64,000 nucleotides of DNA from an uncultured Pelagibacteraceae bacterium (GCA_902627735.1 CACOKI010000004.1:19900-83899), one strand, 5' to 3'; shown: positions 52,595 through 61,823, counted from the first letter of the stretch. Numbers and translations are program-made. Notes: generated by a model not told the origin, from the sequence alone.

Positions 52595-53923
52595 ATGAGT
52601 AAAAAAAGAAATAACCCAGAAACTATAGCCATTCATGGGGGTGACTATAGAAGTGACCCAACCACAAATGCGGTTGCGGTTCCAATTTATAAAACTACTT
52701 CATATCAATTCCAGAGTACAGATCATGCTGCTAATCTTTTTGCATTAAAAGAATTTGGCAACATTTACACTAGAATTATGAATCCAACTAATGATGTTCT
52801 TGAAAAAAGAATTGCATCTTTAGAAGGAGGATTGGCGTGCCTAACAGTATCTTCTGGTCAGACAGCATCTTCTTTTGCAATTTTAAATGTTGCACAAGCT
52901 GGTGATAATATCGTTAGCTCTACTGATCTTTATGGTGGAACCGTATCCTTATTTACACACACTTTGAGTAAACTTGGTGTTGAAATTAGATATGCAGATC
53001 CATCAGATCCAAGTAACTTTGAAAAATTAATAGATGATAAGACTAGAGCTTTTTATGGTGAAACATTACCTAATCCATATTTAAGAGTTTTTCCTATTAA
53101 AGAAGTTTCAGATATAGGTAGAAAATATAATATCCCCTTAATAATGGATAATACAGCCGCTCCTGTAATTTGTAAACCAATTGAACATGGTGCTGCAATT
53201 GTAATTCATTCATTAACTAAATACATTGGTGGACATGGAACTGCAGTTGCTGGAAGTATAGTTGATAGTGGTAATTTTGATTGGACAGCAGATCCTAAAA
53301 GACAACCTTTGTTTAATGAGCCAGATGCTAGCTATGGAGGAGCTATTTGGGGGAAGGCTGTTCCTGAATTAACAGGCGCAAACATACCTTTTGCTGTAAG
53401 AGCAAGAGTATGTTTATTAAGAGACCTTGGTTCTGCATTGGCACCTGACAATGCTTTTGCAATAATTCAAGGTTTAGAAACTGTTGCACTTAGAATGAAA
53501 CAACACTGTGAGAATGCTGAAAAAGTAGTTAATTTCTTAAAAAAACATAAAGAAATAACAAAAGTTATTTATTCTACTGAACATACCAAATCTATATCAG
53601 ATAGAGCTAAAAAATATCTAAGAGGTGGAAATGGTCCAATGGTAGGTATAGAACTTAAAGGTGGTATTGAAGCTGGTAAAAAATTTATAGAATCATTAAA
53701 AATGTTTTATCATGTTGCTAATATTGGAGATGTAAGAAGTTTAGCTATTCATCCTGCAAGCACTACTCATAGTCAACTAAATGAAAAGGAACTTAAAGCA
53801 TCAGGAGTTACACAAAGTTACGTAAGACTTTGTATAGGCATAGAACATATTGATGATATTATTGAAGATTTAGATCAAGCTTTGAATAAATCTTCTAAAG
53901 GAAATTTAAAAGCTGTTAGTTAA
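52595..53923 (+). CDS. metY: O-acetylhomoserine sulfhydrylase / aminocarboxypropyltransferase
   Basis: PLP enzyme that makes homocysteine directly from O-acetylhomoserine and sulfide (methionine synthesis). The ATG at 52595 is chosen because AAGGAG lies 4 bases upstream and the protein then begins MSKKRNNPETIAIHGGDYRS; the longer frame from 52553 runs through the riboswitch. PLP Lys209 is in HSLTKYIGGHG; YTRIMNPTNDVLEKRIASLE near 55-74 and GQTASSFAILN near 87-97 are family blocks. 442 residues. Its stop overlaps that of ctaA by 8 bases. Substrate homoserine comes from hom in this window. Confidence 0.95.
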   Translation: MSKKRNNPETIAIHGGDYRSDPTTNAVAVPIYKTTSYQFQSTDHAANLFALKEFGNIYTRIMNPTNDVLEKRIASLEGGLACLTVSSGQTASSFAILNVAQAGDNIVSSTDLYGGTVSLFTHTLSKLGVEIRYADPSDPSNFEKLIDDKTRAFYGETLPNPYLRVFPIKEVSDIGRKYNIPLIMDNTAAPVICKPIEHGAAIVIHSLTKYIGGHGTAVAGSIVDSGNFDWTADPKRQPLFNEPDASYGGAIWGKAVPELTGANIPFAVRARVCLLRDLGSALAPDNAFAIIQGLETVALRMKQHCENAEKVVNFLKKHKEITKVIYSTEHTKSISDRAKKYLRGGNGPMVGIELKGGIEAGKKFIESLKMFYHVANIGDVRSLAIHPASTTHSQLNEKELKASGVTQSYVRLCIGIEHIDDIIEDLDQALNKSSKGNLKAVS

Positions 53924-54932
53924 ACTTCATGTTTATATAAAGAAAATAAACACTTGAGGTAACTAAAAAAATTGAACTTATTTGGTGCATAGAAGCAATA
54001 TATATCTGTGCACCATTAATAATTGTTAAAATACCAAAAATTATCTGTAGTAAAATAAATATACCAAGTATTTTTACTGTTTTATATAAATCATACATTT
54101 TATTTACATAAATCTTGTAAATAATCCAAAAATAAAAAATTAAGATTATATATGCTAGATTTCTATGAATGAATTGAACTAAAGAAGGATCACTAAAAGC
54201 TGCTAGTCTAAAAAGGTTTAGTAATTTATTATCATTTGGAAAATAAGTAGTTCCCATCAAAGGCCATGTATTATAAATTTTACCCGCATCCATACCAGAT
54301 ACGAACGCACCAATAATAATTTGTAAAAAAATCAATACAAGAAATAAAAATGGTATCGTTGAATTTAATTTACTAAAATTTTTTACAATTATCTTTATTT
54401 TTAAGTAGTTCCAAAAAATTAAAGAGAGAATTAAAAAAGCTACAATTAAATGAACGGATAATCTAAAATGGCTTACATCAACCTTATCAATGAGACCACT
54501 CTGTACCATATACCAACCTAAAAAACCTTGAAAGCATATTAGTAGAAAAATCAGATAAAAATTTAACAATTTGGAAATTCTAATTTTAAAGGAAAAATAT
54601 AATAACGGAATTAAGAATCCTAAGCCTATTAATCTTCCAAGAAAACGATGTGCCCATTCCCACCAAAAAATTACTTTAAATTCATCAATTGTCATATCAT
54701 AATTTTGTAATTTAAATTCAGGTATACTCTGATAAAGAATAAAATACGAATTCCAATCCTCTTGATTTAAAGGAGGAAAAAAACCAGAAAATAACTCCCA
54801 TTCTGTTATGGAAAGACCTGAGTCAGTCAACCTGGTTAAACCACCAACAACTATCATTATGGATACAATCCAAAACATAGTGATCAACCATAATGAAAGT
54901 AAATAATTAATTCTTGTATTTAATGTATACAT
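53916..54932 (-). CDS. ctaA: Heme A synthase (COX15/CtaA)
   Basis: Inner-membrane enzyme that oxidises heme O to heme A for cytochrome c oxidase. 338 residues with eight helices. GGLTRLTDSGLSITEWELFS near 31-50 is the family hallmark, and four heme-ligand His are in place: WEWAHRFLGR near 90, VSHFRLSVHLIVAF near 154-167 and FIHRNLAYIIL near 249, with ASMHQISSIF near 315. Normal length for the alphaproteobacterial type 2 form. Convergent with metY, divergent from the chorismate mutase gene. Confidence 0.95.
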   Translation of the reverse strand: MYTLNTRINYLLSLWLITMFWIVSIMIVVGGLTRLTDSGLSITEWELFSGFFPPLNQEDWNSYFILYQSIPEFKLQNYDMTIDEFKVIFWWEWAHRFLGRLIGLGFLIPLLYFSFKIRISKLLNFYLIFLLICFQGFLGWYMVQSGLIDKVDVSHFRLSVHLIVAFLILSLIFWNYLKIKIIVKNFSKLNSTIPFLFLVLIFLQIIIGAFVSGMDAGKIYNTWPLMGTTYFPNDNKLLNLFRLAAFSDPSLVQFIHRNLAYIILIFYFWIIYKIYVNKMYDLYKTVKILGIFILLQIIFGILTIINGAQIYIASMHQISSIFLVTSSVYFLYINMKFN

Positions 54933-54975
54933 ATCGGAATAAATATAATAATTTTTTGAATATCCAAATAAATAA

Positions 54976-55266
54976 ATGTCGCCACTTAAAAGAAAAAAAC
55001 TAAATAAAATTAGAATTGAACTAGATAAACTAGATGACTCTTTTATAAAATTAGTAAAAAGAAGAACAATACTAGTAAAAAAAGTTTTAAAACTTAAAGA
55101 GAAAAAAAATCAAATCGTTGACCAGAAAAGAATAAAATTAATTTTGAAAAATATTAAAAAAAAATCTATAAAAAATAAAATTGATCCTAAAATAACTCAT
55201 AGAATATGGCAAAATATGATACTGGCTTATATTGATTTCGAAAGAAGAAATTTTAAGAAAAAATAA
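54976..55266 (+). CDS. Chorismate mutase (AroQ type)
   Basis: 96 residues, all helical, of the AroQ class that converts chorismate to prephenate for phenylalanine and tyrosine. IRIELDKLDDSFIKLVKRRT near 12-31 gives the first conserved Arg and the RR pair; LKLKEKKNQIVDQKRIKLIL near 38-57 gives the Lys and Asp/Arg. Compared with E. coli, the Glu after that Arg is replaced by Ile and the late Ser/Gln positions by Tyr/Glu (YIDFER). Activity is likely but not certain. Ends one base before the rpmG stop on the other strand. Confidence 0.82.
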   Translation: MSPLKRKKLNKIRIELDKLDDSFIKLVKRRTILVKKVLKLKEKKNQIVDQKRIKLILKNIKKKSIKNKIDPKITHRIWQNMILAYIDFERRNFKKK

Positions 55267-55458
55267 TTATTTACTGTGTGGTGGAAGTTTTTTTTCAACA
55301 AAAACTTCATGTTTTCTAGTAGCTGGATTATATTTTTTTGCTTTCAATTTAACTTTAGCTTTTTCTCCACCAGCAGGTTTTTTTACATAATAAAAAAAGG
55401 GACTATCTGGTTTAGACTCTGGTACCATTCTTACTTTTACATGAGTTTTTTTAGCCAT
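55267..55458 (-). CDS. rpmG: 50S ribosomal protein L33 (zinc-free form)
   Basis: 63 residues. MAKKTHVKVRMVPESKPDSP and FFYYVKKPAGGEKAKVKLKA, then KYNPATRKHEVFVEKKL, are typical of the alphaproteobacterial L33 with a longer loop. The two CxxC pairs of the zinc-binding C+ form are absent (C- form). Follows merR by one base on the reverse strand. A forward frame over it is a shadow. Confidence 0.95.
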   Translation of the reverse strand: MAKKTHVKVRMVPESKPDSPFFYYVKKPAGGEKAKVKLKAKKYNPATRKHEVFVEKKLPPHSK

Positions 55459-55459
55459 A

Positions 55460-55828
55460 TTATTTTTTTAAACTTTTTATTATATTAGAAATTTTAATTA
55501 ACTTATTTTTAAAATTATTTGCTTTTATAGATTTATTTGACATTTCGTCAAGTTTAAATGATTTTTCTTCATTCAAAATTTTCTTTACTCCATTAATAGT
55601 CATACCTTGATCTTTTAGTAAAAAATGAATTTTTTCTATAATTTTAATGTTTTCATGATCATAATATCTTCTATTTCCATTAAATATTTTAGGTTTTATT
55701 TGTTTAAATTCTTTTTCCCAATATCTAAGTGTATGAGTTGGTATTGATTTAGTTCTTTTCGATTTTAAGCCTAAAATTTTTACAACCTCACTTATAGTTT
55801 TGTAACTATTATTAGTTTTATTTGTCAT
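55460..55828 (-). CDS. MerR-family transcriptional regulator
   Basis: 122 residues. The N-terminal winged helix-turn-helix (TISEVVKILGLKSKRTKSIP near 11-30, then HTLRYWEKEFKQIKP near 32-46 and GNRRYYDHENIKIIEKIHFL near 50-69) is typical of MerR proteins of the alphaproteobacterial ihfA-linked group. The C-terminal part is a short Lys-rich helix with no metal-binding Cys, so the effector is unknown. Overlaps ihfA by 11 bases, as in the conserved plsX-fabH-ihfA-merR cluster. Confidence 0.9.
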   Translation of the reverse strand: MTNKTNNSYKTISEVVKILGLKSKRTKSIPTHTLRYWEKEFKQIKPKIFNGNRRYYDHENIKIIEKIHFLLKDQGMTINGVKKILNEEKSFKLDEMSNKSIKANNFKNKLIKISNIIKSLKK

Positions 55829-56117
55829 TATCTATATTTACGAATTTTTTTAGCTCTTTAGATGGTTTAAATAAAACTACTTTTCTCTCAGAAATAATCT
55901 TTTTTTCTTTAGTTTTCGGATTTCTTCCAATTCTTGATTTTTTTGATCTTACAAAAAAAGTACCAAATTTTGATATCTTAATTTTTTTTTCTTTTTTTAG
56001 GTTAAAAGTTATCAATGAAAAAAAATCTTCAATAAGATTTTCCGAAATTAATTTTGAAAAACCTATTTGCATATAAACTATATTGATTAGATCTTTTCTT
56101 TTTAAATTAATTCTCAT
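55818..56117 (-). CDS. ihfA: Integration host factor subunit alpha (HU/IHF family)
   Basis: DNA-bending nucleoid protein. 99 residues: helices (LKRKDLINIVYMQIGFSK near 5-22, SENLIEDFFSLITFNLKK), then the beta-arm core ISKFGTFFVRSKKSRIGRNP near 48-67 with the DNA-intercalating GRNPKTKEK. The place next to merR identifies it as IhfA rather than HU. It abuts plsX with no gap; in most alphaproteobacteria fabH lies between the two. Confidence 0.9.
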   Translation of the reverse strand: MRINLKRKDLINIVYMQIGFSKLISENLIEDFFSLITFNLKKEKKIKISKFGTFFVRSKKSRIGRNPKTKEKKIISERKVVLFKPSKELKKFVNIDNDK

Positions 56118-57122
56118 CTACTTTATATTGTTTTTAATCTTATCTATTAAATTTCCTTTTATAATTTTATTACAAACATTTAAAGAATTTGAAAAGCCAA
56201 TATAGTCAGTCCCTCCATGACTTTTTACAACGGGACTGTCTAAACCTATAAATATAGCTCCATTGTATAATCTTGGATCTAATCTTTTTTTAAATTTTCT
56301 TAAATTTGAAATATTTAATAAAGATGAAATTTTTCCTAAAATTGAGTCGCTTAAAGCTTTTTTAAGTTCTGTAGTTATAAAATTTGCTGTACCTTCAGCA
56401 GTTTTTAATGCTACATTACCAGTAAAACCATCTGAGACAATTACATTCACCTCACCATTCATCAGCTCATTTCCTTCTATATACCCAGCAAAATTAAAAT
56501 TATCATTTTTTTTTTCATTTAATTCTTGGAATGTTTCTTTAATTATTTCATTACCTTTTAATTCTTCAGACCCAATATTTAATAAAGCAACATTTGGGTT
56601 TTCATTGGGATAAAGGGATTTGTACAAGGAAGCTCCCATAATTGAAAAATCAACTAAATTTTTTTTATTACATTCTATATTTGCTCCTAGATCTAATACA
56701 ACACTCATTCCTTTTTTATTTGGCCATAAAGCAGATAAAGCAGGTTTGTCTATATTTTCAATCATCTTAAGATTTAATTTGGCTATTACCAATAAAGCTC
56801 CTGTGTTTCCTGCTGAAATAACTATGTCTGTATCTTTTTTTTTTACACTTTCTATTGCCATCCACATACTAGTATCTTTTCCTCTTTTGGCTGCTTCTAA
56901 TGGACTGTCAGTGCTTTTTACAGAATTCGTTGTGTGTATAACCTCAAAAAAATTTTTACCTATCTTATTTTTTATATAATTTTCAATTTCATCTTTATTT
57001 CCATAAATTTTATAAAAATTATCATTATTTATTTTATGGTTATGAATTATCCCATCTACAATTTTTTTAGGTGAACCATCGCCACCCATTGCATCAATAG
57101 CAATTTTTATCAAATCTGACAT
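56118..57122 (-). CDS. plsX: Phosphate acyltransferase PlsX
   Basis: Converts acyl-ACP to acyl-phosphate, the donor for phospholipid synthesis. IAIDAMGGDGSPKKIVDGI at residues 7-25 is the family start, NTGALLVIAKLNLKMIENID near 105-124 and LLNIGSEELKGNEIIKETFQ near 180-199, with DGFTGNVALKTAEG near 235-248, follow the family. 334 residues, normal. Two reading frames on the other strand over it are shadows. Lies 18 bases downstream of rpmF. Confidence 0.95.
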   Translation of the reverse strand: MSDLIKIAIDAMGGDGSPKKIVDGIIHNHKINNDNFYKIYGNKDEIENYIKNKIGKNFFEVIHTTNSVKSTDSPLEAAKRGKDTSMWMAIESVKKKDTDIVISAGNTGALLVIAKLNLKMIENIDKPALSALWPNKKGMSVVLDLGANIECNKKNLVDFSIMGASLYKSLYPNENPNVALLNIGSEELKGNEIIKETFQELNEKKNDNFNFAGYIEGNELMNGEVNVIVSDGFTGNVALKTAEGTANFITTELKKALSDSILGKISSLLNISNLRKFKKRLDPRLYNGAIFIGLDSPVVKSHGGTDYIGFSNSLNVCNKIIKGNLIDKIKNNIK

Positions 57123-57140
57123 TTTTTGATTTTAAAATAT

Positions 57141-57323
57141 TTATTCTTTTGGGTCTATAACTTGACGGCCTTTATACATACCAGTTTTAAGGTCTAAATG
57201 ATGAGATAATCTATATTCACCAGATTTTTTGTCTTCAATTACATTTTTTGATGAGAATTTCATATTTTTTGCTCTTCTCATTCCTGTTCTTGATGGTGTT
57301 TGTTTACGTTTTGGTACAGCCAT
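57141..57323 (-). CDS. rpmF: 50S ribosomal protein L32 (zinc-free form)
   Basis: 60 residues. [20 protein letters not shown] is the family start; the rest ([20 protein letters not shown]) has the L32 pattern but none of the four Cys of the zinc-binding form. It starts 3 bases after the chaperone gene on the reverse strand and leads into plsX. The DUF177 (YceD) gene that usually precedes rpmF or plsX is not here. Confidence 0.94.
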   Translation of the reverse strand: MAVPKRKQTPSRTGMRRAKNMKFSSKNVIEDKKSGEYRLSHHLDLKTGMYKGRQVIDPKE

Positions 57324-57326
57324 AAT

Positions 57327-57794
57327 CTAAGAGTTAATTACACTTTTTAAGTAAGAATTCAAAGTTTTTTTTGATAAATCTTTATTAAAATTATCAAAAT
57401 AAACTACCAATTTATCTAATTTATTGAAATTAAACAATAATTCTGAAAATTTATTTAATTTTTCATTGTTTTCTAATTCATCCCAAAGATGTATATCTGA
57501 TATAATCTTATGAAAAAGATTAATATAATCTTTCATTTTTTTATTAATTGACTGATCTCCATAACCAATTTCTCTAATACTTAATTCAATTTGTCTAAAA
57601 TTAAAATCATATATCTCTTGAAGTATTTTTTTGTTTTGATCTGATTTAAAATTTTTTAAAAAAAAAGCAAAATGTAATAAAAATAAGGTTATTCTGTCAG
57701 AAAATTGATCTTGGGATTTGATATCAGCATATAAATTTTTATTAGTAGTTAATTTGATTAAATTATTGTAAATATGTATAAATTGATTATTCAT
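57327..57794 (-). CDS. Ubiquinol-cytochrome c chaperone family protein
   Basis: 155 residues, mostly helical. ADIKSQDQFSDRITLFLLHF near 23-42 (the D-x-F-x-x-R-x-x-L-x-x-L-H pattern) and the block FRQIELSIREIGYGDQSINK near 70-89 followed by KMKDYINLFHKII match the CBP3/UQCC1-like family, which helps assemble cytochrome b / complex III. Divergent from bamE with its start overlapping by two bases, the usual alphaproteobacterial neighbour. Confidence 0.85.
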   Translation of the reverse strand: MNNQFIHIYNNLIKLTTNKNLYADIKSQDQFSDRITLFLLHFAFFLKNFKSDQNKKILQEIYDFNFRQIELSIREIGYGDQSINKKMKDYINLFHKIISDIHLWDELENNEKLNKFSELLFNFNKLDKLVVYFDNFNKDLSKKTLNSYLKSVINS

Positions 57795-58260
57795 GAAAAT
57801 CTTTGTTTATCTATTAATAGCTTTTTTATTTATAACAAATTGCTCATTAAATAAAGTTGTAAAAAAACACGGTATAAGAAATCTTGAGATAAAACAGGAA
57901 AAATTAAATATCAATCAATCTAATATCAACGATATAACAAAATTATTAGGTCCACCTTCTACTAAAAGTACTTTCGACAATGATATTTGGATTTTTATTG
58001 AAAGAGAAATTACTCATGAAAAAATTTTTAAACTAGGAAAAGAAAAATTAATTACTAATAATGTTCTAGTTTTGGAAATTGATAATAAAGGAATGTTAGT
58101 AAAAAAAGATTTCTATGATATTAACAAAATGAAAAATATTAAAATTAGCTCTCTTAAGACAGAAAATAAATATTCAAAACGTTCGTTTGTATTTGATTTC
58201 TTGTCTAGTATGAGGCAAAAAATTAATGATCCACTAAAAAAAAGAACTAAAGTTGACTAA
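57793..58260 (+). CDS. bamE: Outer membrane assembly lipoprotein BamE (SmpA/OmlA)
   Basis: Lipoprotein part of the BAM complex that folds outer-membrane proteins. MKIFVYLLIAFLFITNCS gives a signal peptide with lipobox Cys at residue 17. The body has the SmpA/OmlA motif INQSNINDITKLLGPPSTKS near 43-62, then DNDIWIFIEREIT near 64-76 and NNVLVLEIDNKGML near 90-103. 155 residues, longer than E. coli BamE, as usual for alphaproteobacteria. Divergent from the complex III chaperone gene. Confidence 0.9.
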   Translation: MKIFVYLLIAFLFITNCSLNKVVKKHGIRNLEIKQEKLNINQSNINDITKLLGPPSTKSTFDNDIWIFIEREITHEKIFKLGKEKLITNNVLVLEIDNKGMLVKKDFYDINKMKNIKISSLKTENKYSKRSFVFDFLSSMRQKINDPLKKRTKVD

Positions 58261-58279
58261 TAGAAAAAATATTAACTAT

Positions 58280-60385
58280 CTAACCTGCTATTACTGCCAA
58301 TAATAATAAAGCCACAATATTTGTTATTTTTATCATTGGGTTTACTGCAGGACCAGCAGTATCTTTATATGGGTCTCCAACAGTGTCACCAGTGACAGCA
58401 GCTTTGTGAGCTTCTGAACCTTTGCCACCATGGTTTCCATCTTCGATATATTTTTTTGCATTATCCCAAGCTCCTCCTCCAGCCGTCATAGAAACTGCTA
58501 CAAATAATCCAGTTATAATTACACCTAATAACATAGCACCAACAGAAGCTAAAGCTGCAACCTGACCTCCTATTGCAAAAATAATAAAATATAAAACAAT
58601 TGGAGATAACACAGGCAATAAAGATGGAATTATCATTTCCTTAATAGCTGCAACAGTTAATAAGTCTACAAGTTTAGCATAATCAGGTTTTTGTTTTTTT
58701 TTCATTATACCTGGATACTTTTTAAATTGACGCCTGACTTCTATGACAACTGCACCACCTGCTCTACCAACAGCCTGCATTCCCATTGATCCAAATAAAT
58801 AAGGAAGCATACCACCAATTAATAATCCTACAACGACATAAGGATTTGATAAATCAAAAGTAACAACAATACCCTCAAGATTTGAACCTATCTCTTTTGA
58901 AAAATGTTTAATATCTTCTGTATAAGCAGCAAAAAGTACCAGAGCTCCTAAGCCTGCAGATCCTATAGCGTATCCTTTAGTTACTGCTTTTGTAGTGTTA
59001 CCTACAGCATCTAAAGCATCAGTTGTTTTTCTAACACTATTAGGTAATTTTGACATTTCTGCAATACCACCTGCATTATCAGTAACTGGACCGTAAGCAT
59101 CAAGGGCTACAACCATTCCTGCTAAAGCTAACATGGTTGTAACGGCTATAGCAATACCATATAAACCAGCAATATGATTTGTTAGTAAAATACCTGCCAC
59201 AATAATTAACGCTGGTACAGCTGTCGCTTCTAAAGAAATTGCTAAACCTTGTATTACATTTGTACCGTGACCAGTTGTTGATGAACTAGCAACACTTCTA
59301 ACTGGTCTATAATTTGTGCCAGTATAATATTCAGTTACCCATATTAATAAACCTGTTATTATCAATCCAATTACTCCACAATAATATAAATTCATTCCAG
59401 AAAATGATTTGTTATTTAAATTATATGTATTTTCTAAACCTAAAACAAAATCAGTAACAGGGTATAATATTGCTAATGAAGCTATAGCTGATACAACAAA
59501 ACCTTTATATAAAGCCCCCATTACATTCTTACTTTTACCAAGTTTGACAAAAAAAGTTCCAACAATCGATGTTAAAATACATGCTCCGCCAATAGTAAGT
59601 GGGTAAATCATCATTGCCATATCACCTGGAAAAAAAATTGAAGCTAAAACCATCGTTGCAACTATTGTAACAGCATATGTTTCAAATAAGTCTGCAGCCA
59701 TACCTGCACAATCACCAACATTGTCTCCAACATTATCAGCAATTACCGCTGGATTTCTTGGATCATCTTCAGGTATTCCAGCCTCAACTTTTCCAACTAA
59801 ATCAGCTCCAACATCGGCACCTTTAGTGAATATACCACCACCTAATCTTGCAAAAATTGAAATTAAGGATGCACCAAAACCTAAAGCTACAAGAGCATTC
59901 ACTATTTCTCTTTCATCTATATTGAATTTTAATAATAAATAATAATAAACTGCAATTGATAATAAAGCTAAACCTGCAACAAGCATTCCAGTTACAGCAC
60001 CAGATTTAAAAGCAACTGAAAGACCGCTTGCTAATCCTTTACGAGAAGCCTCTGCTGTTCTTACATTTGCTTGAACAGAAACTAACATTCCAACATAACC
60101 TGCAATACCTGATAAAGTGGCACCGATCAAATAACCCAATCCAACAAGTGGACTAAAAGCTACACTAACAATTACCAAAACAACAACTCCAACAATAGCA
60201 ATAGTTTTATATTGTCTAGCTAAATAAGCTTTTGCTCCAATTTGTATAGCAGATGCAATATCTTGCATTTTAGAATTACCAGCACTTGAATTCAGAATAT
60301 TTTTTCCTGTGAAGTATCCATAAACGATTGATAAAAAACCTGCTGCTATTGTGTATAAAAGAATAGTTTCGACTGTTGAGTTCAT
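58280..60385 (-). CDS. hppA: Proton-pumping pyrophosphatase
   Basis: Sixteen-helix inner-membrane pump that couples pyrophosphate hydrolysis to proton export. 701 residues. Catalytic loops: [20 protein letters not shown] near 188-207 followed by [20 protein letters not shown] near 211-230, and the C-terminal [20 protein letters not shown] near 665-684. The position that sets cation need reads [10 protein letters not shown]: Lys there, as in K+-independent enzymes. Its own promoter is at 60429-60456. In SAR11 it offers an energy-saving use of pyrophosphate. Confidence 0.97.
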   Translation of the reverse strand: MNSTVETILLYTIAAGFLSIVYGYFTGKNILNSSAGNSKMQDIASAIQIGAKAYLARQYKTIAIVGVVVLVIVSVAFSPLVGLGYLIGATLSGIAGYVGMLVSVQANVRTAEASRKGLASGLSVAFKSGAVTGMLVAGLALLSIAVYYYLLLKFNIDEREIVNALVALGFGASLISIFARLGGGIFTKGADVGADLVGKVEAGIPEDDPRNPAVIADNVGDNVGDCAGMAADLFETYAVTIVATMVLASIFFPGDMAMMIYPLTIGGACILTSIVGTFFVKLGKSKNVMGALYKGFVVSAIASLAILYPVTDFVLGLENTYNLNNKSFSGMNLYYCGVIGLIITGLLIWVTEYYTGTNYRPVRSVASSSTTGHGTNVIQGLAISLEATAVPALIIVAGILLTNHIAGLYGIAIAVTTMLALAGMVVALDAYGPVTDNAGGIAEMSKLPNSVRKTTDALDAVGNTTKAVTKGYAIGSAGLGALVLFAAYTEDIKHFSKEIGSNLEGIVVTFDLSNPYVVVGLLIGGMLPYLFGSMGMQAVGRAGGAVVIEVRRQFKKYPGIMKKKQKPDYAKLVDLLTVAAIKEMIIPSLLPVLSPIVLYFIIFAIGGQVAALASVGAMLLGVIITGLFVAVSMTAGGGAWDNAKKYIEDGNHGGKGSEAHKAAVTGDTVGDPYKDTAGPAVNPMIKITNIVALLLLAVIAG

Positions 60386-60428
60386 AATATCTTTAATTAA
60401 GTTGTTGGTTGTTAGTTTTAAAAGCCGG

Positions 60429-60456
60429 ACAATACAAAAAAAGATATAAAACGCAA
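60429..60456 (-). promoter_or_regulatory. Promoter of hppA
   Basis: On the reverse strand: TTGCGT (complement of 60451-60456), 16-base spacer, TATTGT (complement of 60429-60434), 43 bases before the hppA ATG at 60385. The untranslated leader between has a weak ribosome-binding site. Pattern match only. Confidence 0.5.
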
Positions 60457-60466
60457 TGATTAACTT

Positions 60467-61426
60467 TTAAAATTGATGAAAATAACCTTTGGTTTTAATA
60501 GCTATTTTCTTATTTTTTTCATCTATAATTTGGGATTTTTGAGTGTGGTCACAAATTTTTCCTATTTTTGAAATCTTTATACCTAAAGACTTACTTGTTT
60601 TAGTAATGATTCTCGATTTAGATGGAGAAGCTGTAAATAATATCTGGTAGTCATCTCCTTTTGAAATAGAAGATATTTTTTTAATAATATTTAGATTAAT
60701 TAACTTATTAAGATTATTTGATATTGGAATACTCTTTAAATACAATTTATATGAGAGTTTTTGTTTATTTATCAATTTTTCTAAATCAGCTATTAAGCCG
60801 TCTGATATATCAATCGAAGTATTTGCAAGAGAGAATAATTTTTTTGTTAAGTTTATTTGTAAGTTAGGGAGAAAATATTTCTCTTTAAAATATTTTCCTA
60901 ATTTTTTCTCCAAATTGATTTTTTTTTGAAAGACTTTTAAACCAATAAAACTATCACCTAGATTACCAGTAACATATATGTCATCGCCCAATTTTGCTTT
61001 ATTTCTGAAAATAATTTTTTTTGAAAATCCTAGCGAAATTACAGTAAAACTTAATTTTGTTGAGAATACTGTATCACCACCGCAGAGACAAATTGAATAT
61101 TTTTTTTGTTCCTCCTTTAAGGATTTTGAAATTAATTCAAGATTTCTTTTAGAAAATGATTTTTGGTTTCCAGAACCGGAAATAAAATAATATTTGGGAT
61201 TTACACCTTTGCATATCAAGTCAGATATTGATGATCTAATTATTTTTTTAATAACAAGATTTGGATATCTAAAATTTACAAAATGAATACCTTCAATATA
61301 TGTGTCGACAGAAATGACTAACTCTTTAGACTTATCAAAAAATACATCATCATTTAAATTTAATGAACTTTTATTATTATTGGATAATTTGGAAAAATAT
61401 TTTTTTATAAGATCAAATTCTTGCAT
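60467..61426 (-). CDS. thiL: Thiamine-monophosphate kinase
   Basis: ATP-dependent phosphorylation of thiamine phosphate to the cofactor thiamine diphosphate. 319 residues of the PurM-like fold: LNLNDDVFFDKSKELVISVD near 20-39 (metal-binding Asp), HFVNFRYPNLVIKKIIRSSI near 48-67 then SDLICKGVNPKYYF, LCLCGGDTV-type loop (SICLCGGDTVFSTKLS near 111-126) and STSIDISDGLIADLEKLI-like segment near 202-218. Overlaps nusB by 14 bases and ends the rib-nusB-thiL run. Confidence 0.93.
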   Translation of the reverse strand: MQEFDLIKKYFSKLSNNNKSSLNLNDDVFFDKSKELVISVDTYIEGIHFVNFRYPNLVIKKIIRSSISDLICKGVNPKYYFISGSGNQKSFSKRNLELISKSLKEEQKKYSICLCGGDTVFSTKLSFTVISLGFSKKIIFRNKAKLGDDIYVTGNLGDSFIGLKVFQKKINLEKKLGKYFKEKYFLPNLQINLTKKLFSLANTSIDISDGLIADLEKLINKQKLSYKLYLKSIPISNNLNKLINLNIIKKISSISKGDDYQILFTASPSKSRIITKTSKSLGIKISKIGKICDHTQKSQIIDEKNKKIAIKTKGYFHQF

Positions 61427-61823
61427 TAGTTAATCTTATTTTCTTTGCAATATTATCAAGTAAAGCATTGAGGTATTTTGTTTGTGAGTCATCTAAAAAG
61501 AAATTAGAGGCATCTAAATATTCTTTGATAATAATTTTGATTGAAACATTTGGTTTATACAAAAGTTCATAAGTTGCTGATTTTAATATTACTTGAAATA
61601 ATTTATCCAATTTACTAATCTTAAATTTTTCACCTAAATTTTTATCTAATTCTTCAATTAAAATATCATCACGTTCAATAGTTCCAGAAACTATATCTTT
61701 AATAAATTTTTTGAATCTATGTTTAGGAAAAGTTAATTCTTCATCATTGTTAAAAAATTTTCCATATAATTTTTGAATAATAATTACCCTCGGATTGTTT
61801 TTTGAACTAAAAGAGGTTTTCAT
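61413..61823 (-). CDS. nusB: Transcription antitermination factor NusB
   Basis: 136 residues, helical. The start (RVIIIQKLYGKFFNNDEELT near 13-32), then LFQVILKSATYELLYKPNVS near 80-99 and IIIKEYLDASNFFLDDSQTK near 101-120, with YLNALLDNIAKKIR at the end, follow NusB. It works with NusE/S10 on the boxA of rRNA transcripts. It starts on the last base of ribH, the common ribH-nusB link. Confidence 0.92.
   Translation of the reverse strand: MKTSFSSKNNPRVIIIQKLYGKFFNNDEELTFPKHRFKKFIKDIVSGTIERDDILIEELDKNLGEKFKISKLDKLFQVILKSATYELLYKPNVSIKIIIKEYLDASNFFLDDSQTKYLNALLDNIAKKIRLTNARI

Noticed and set aside
56263-56979. Two forward frames antisense to plsX
   Set aside because: plsX is intact and conserved on the other strand; these are codon shadows.
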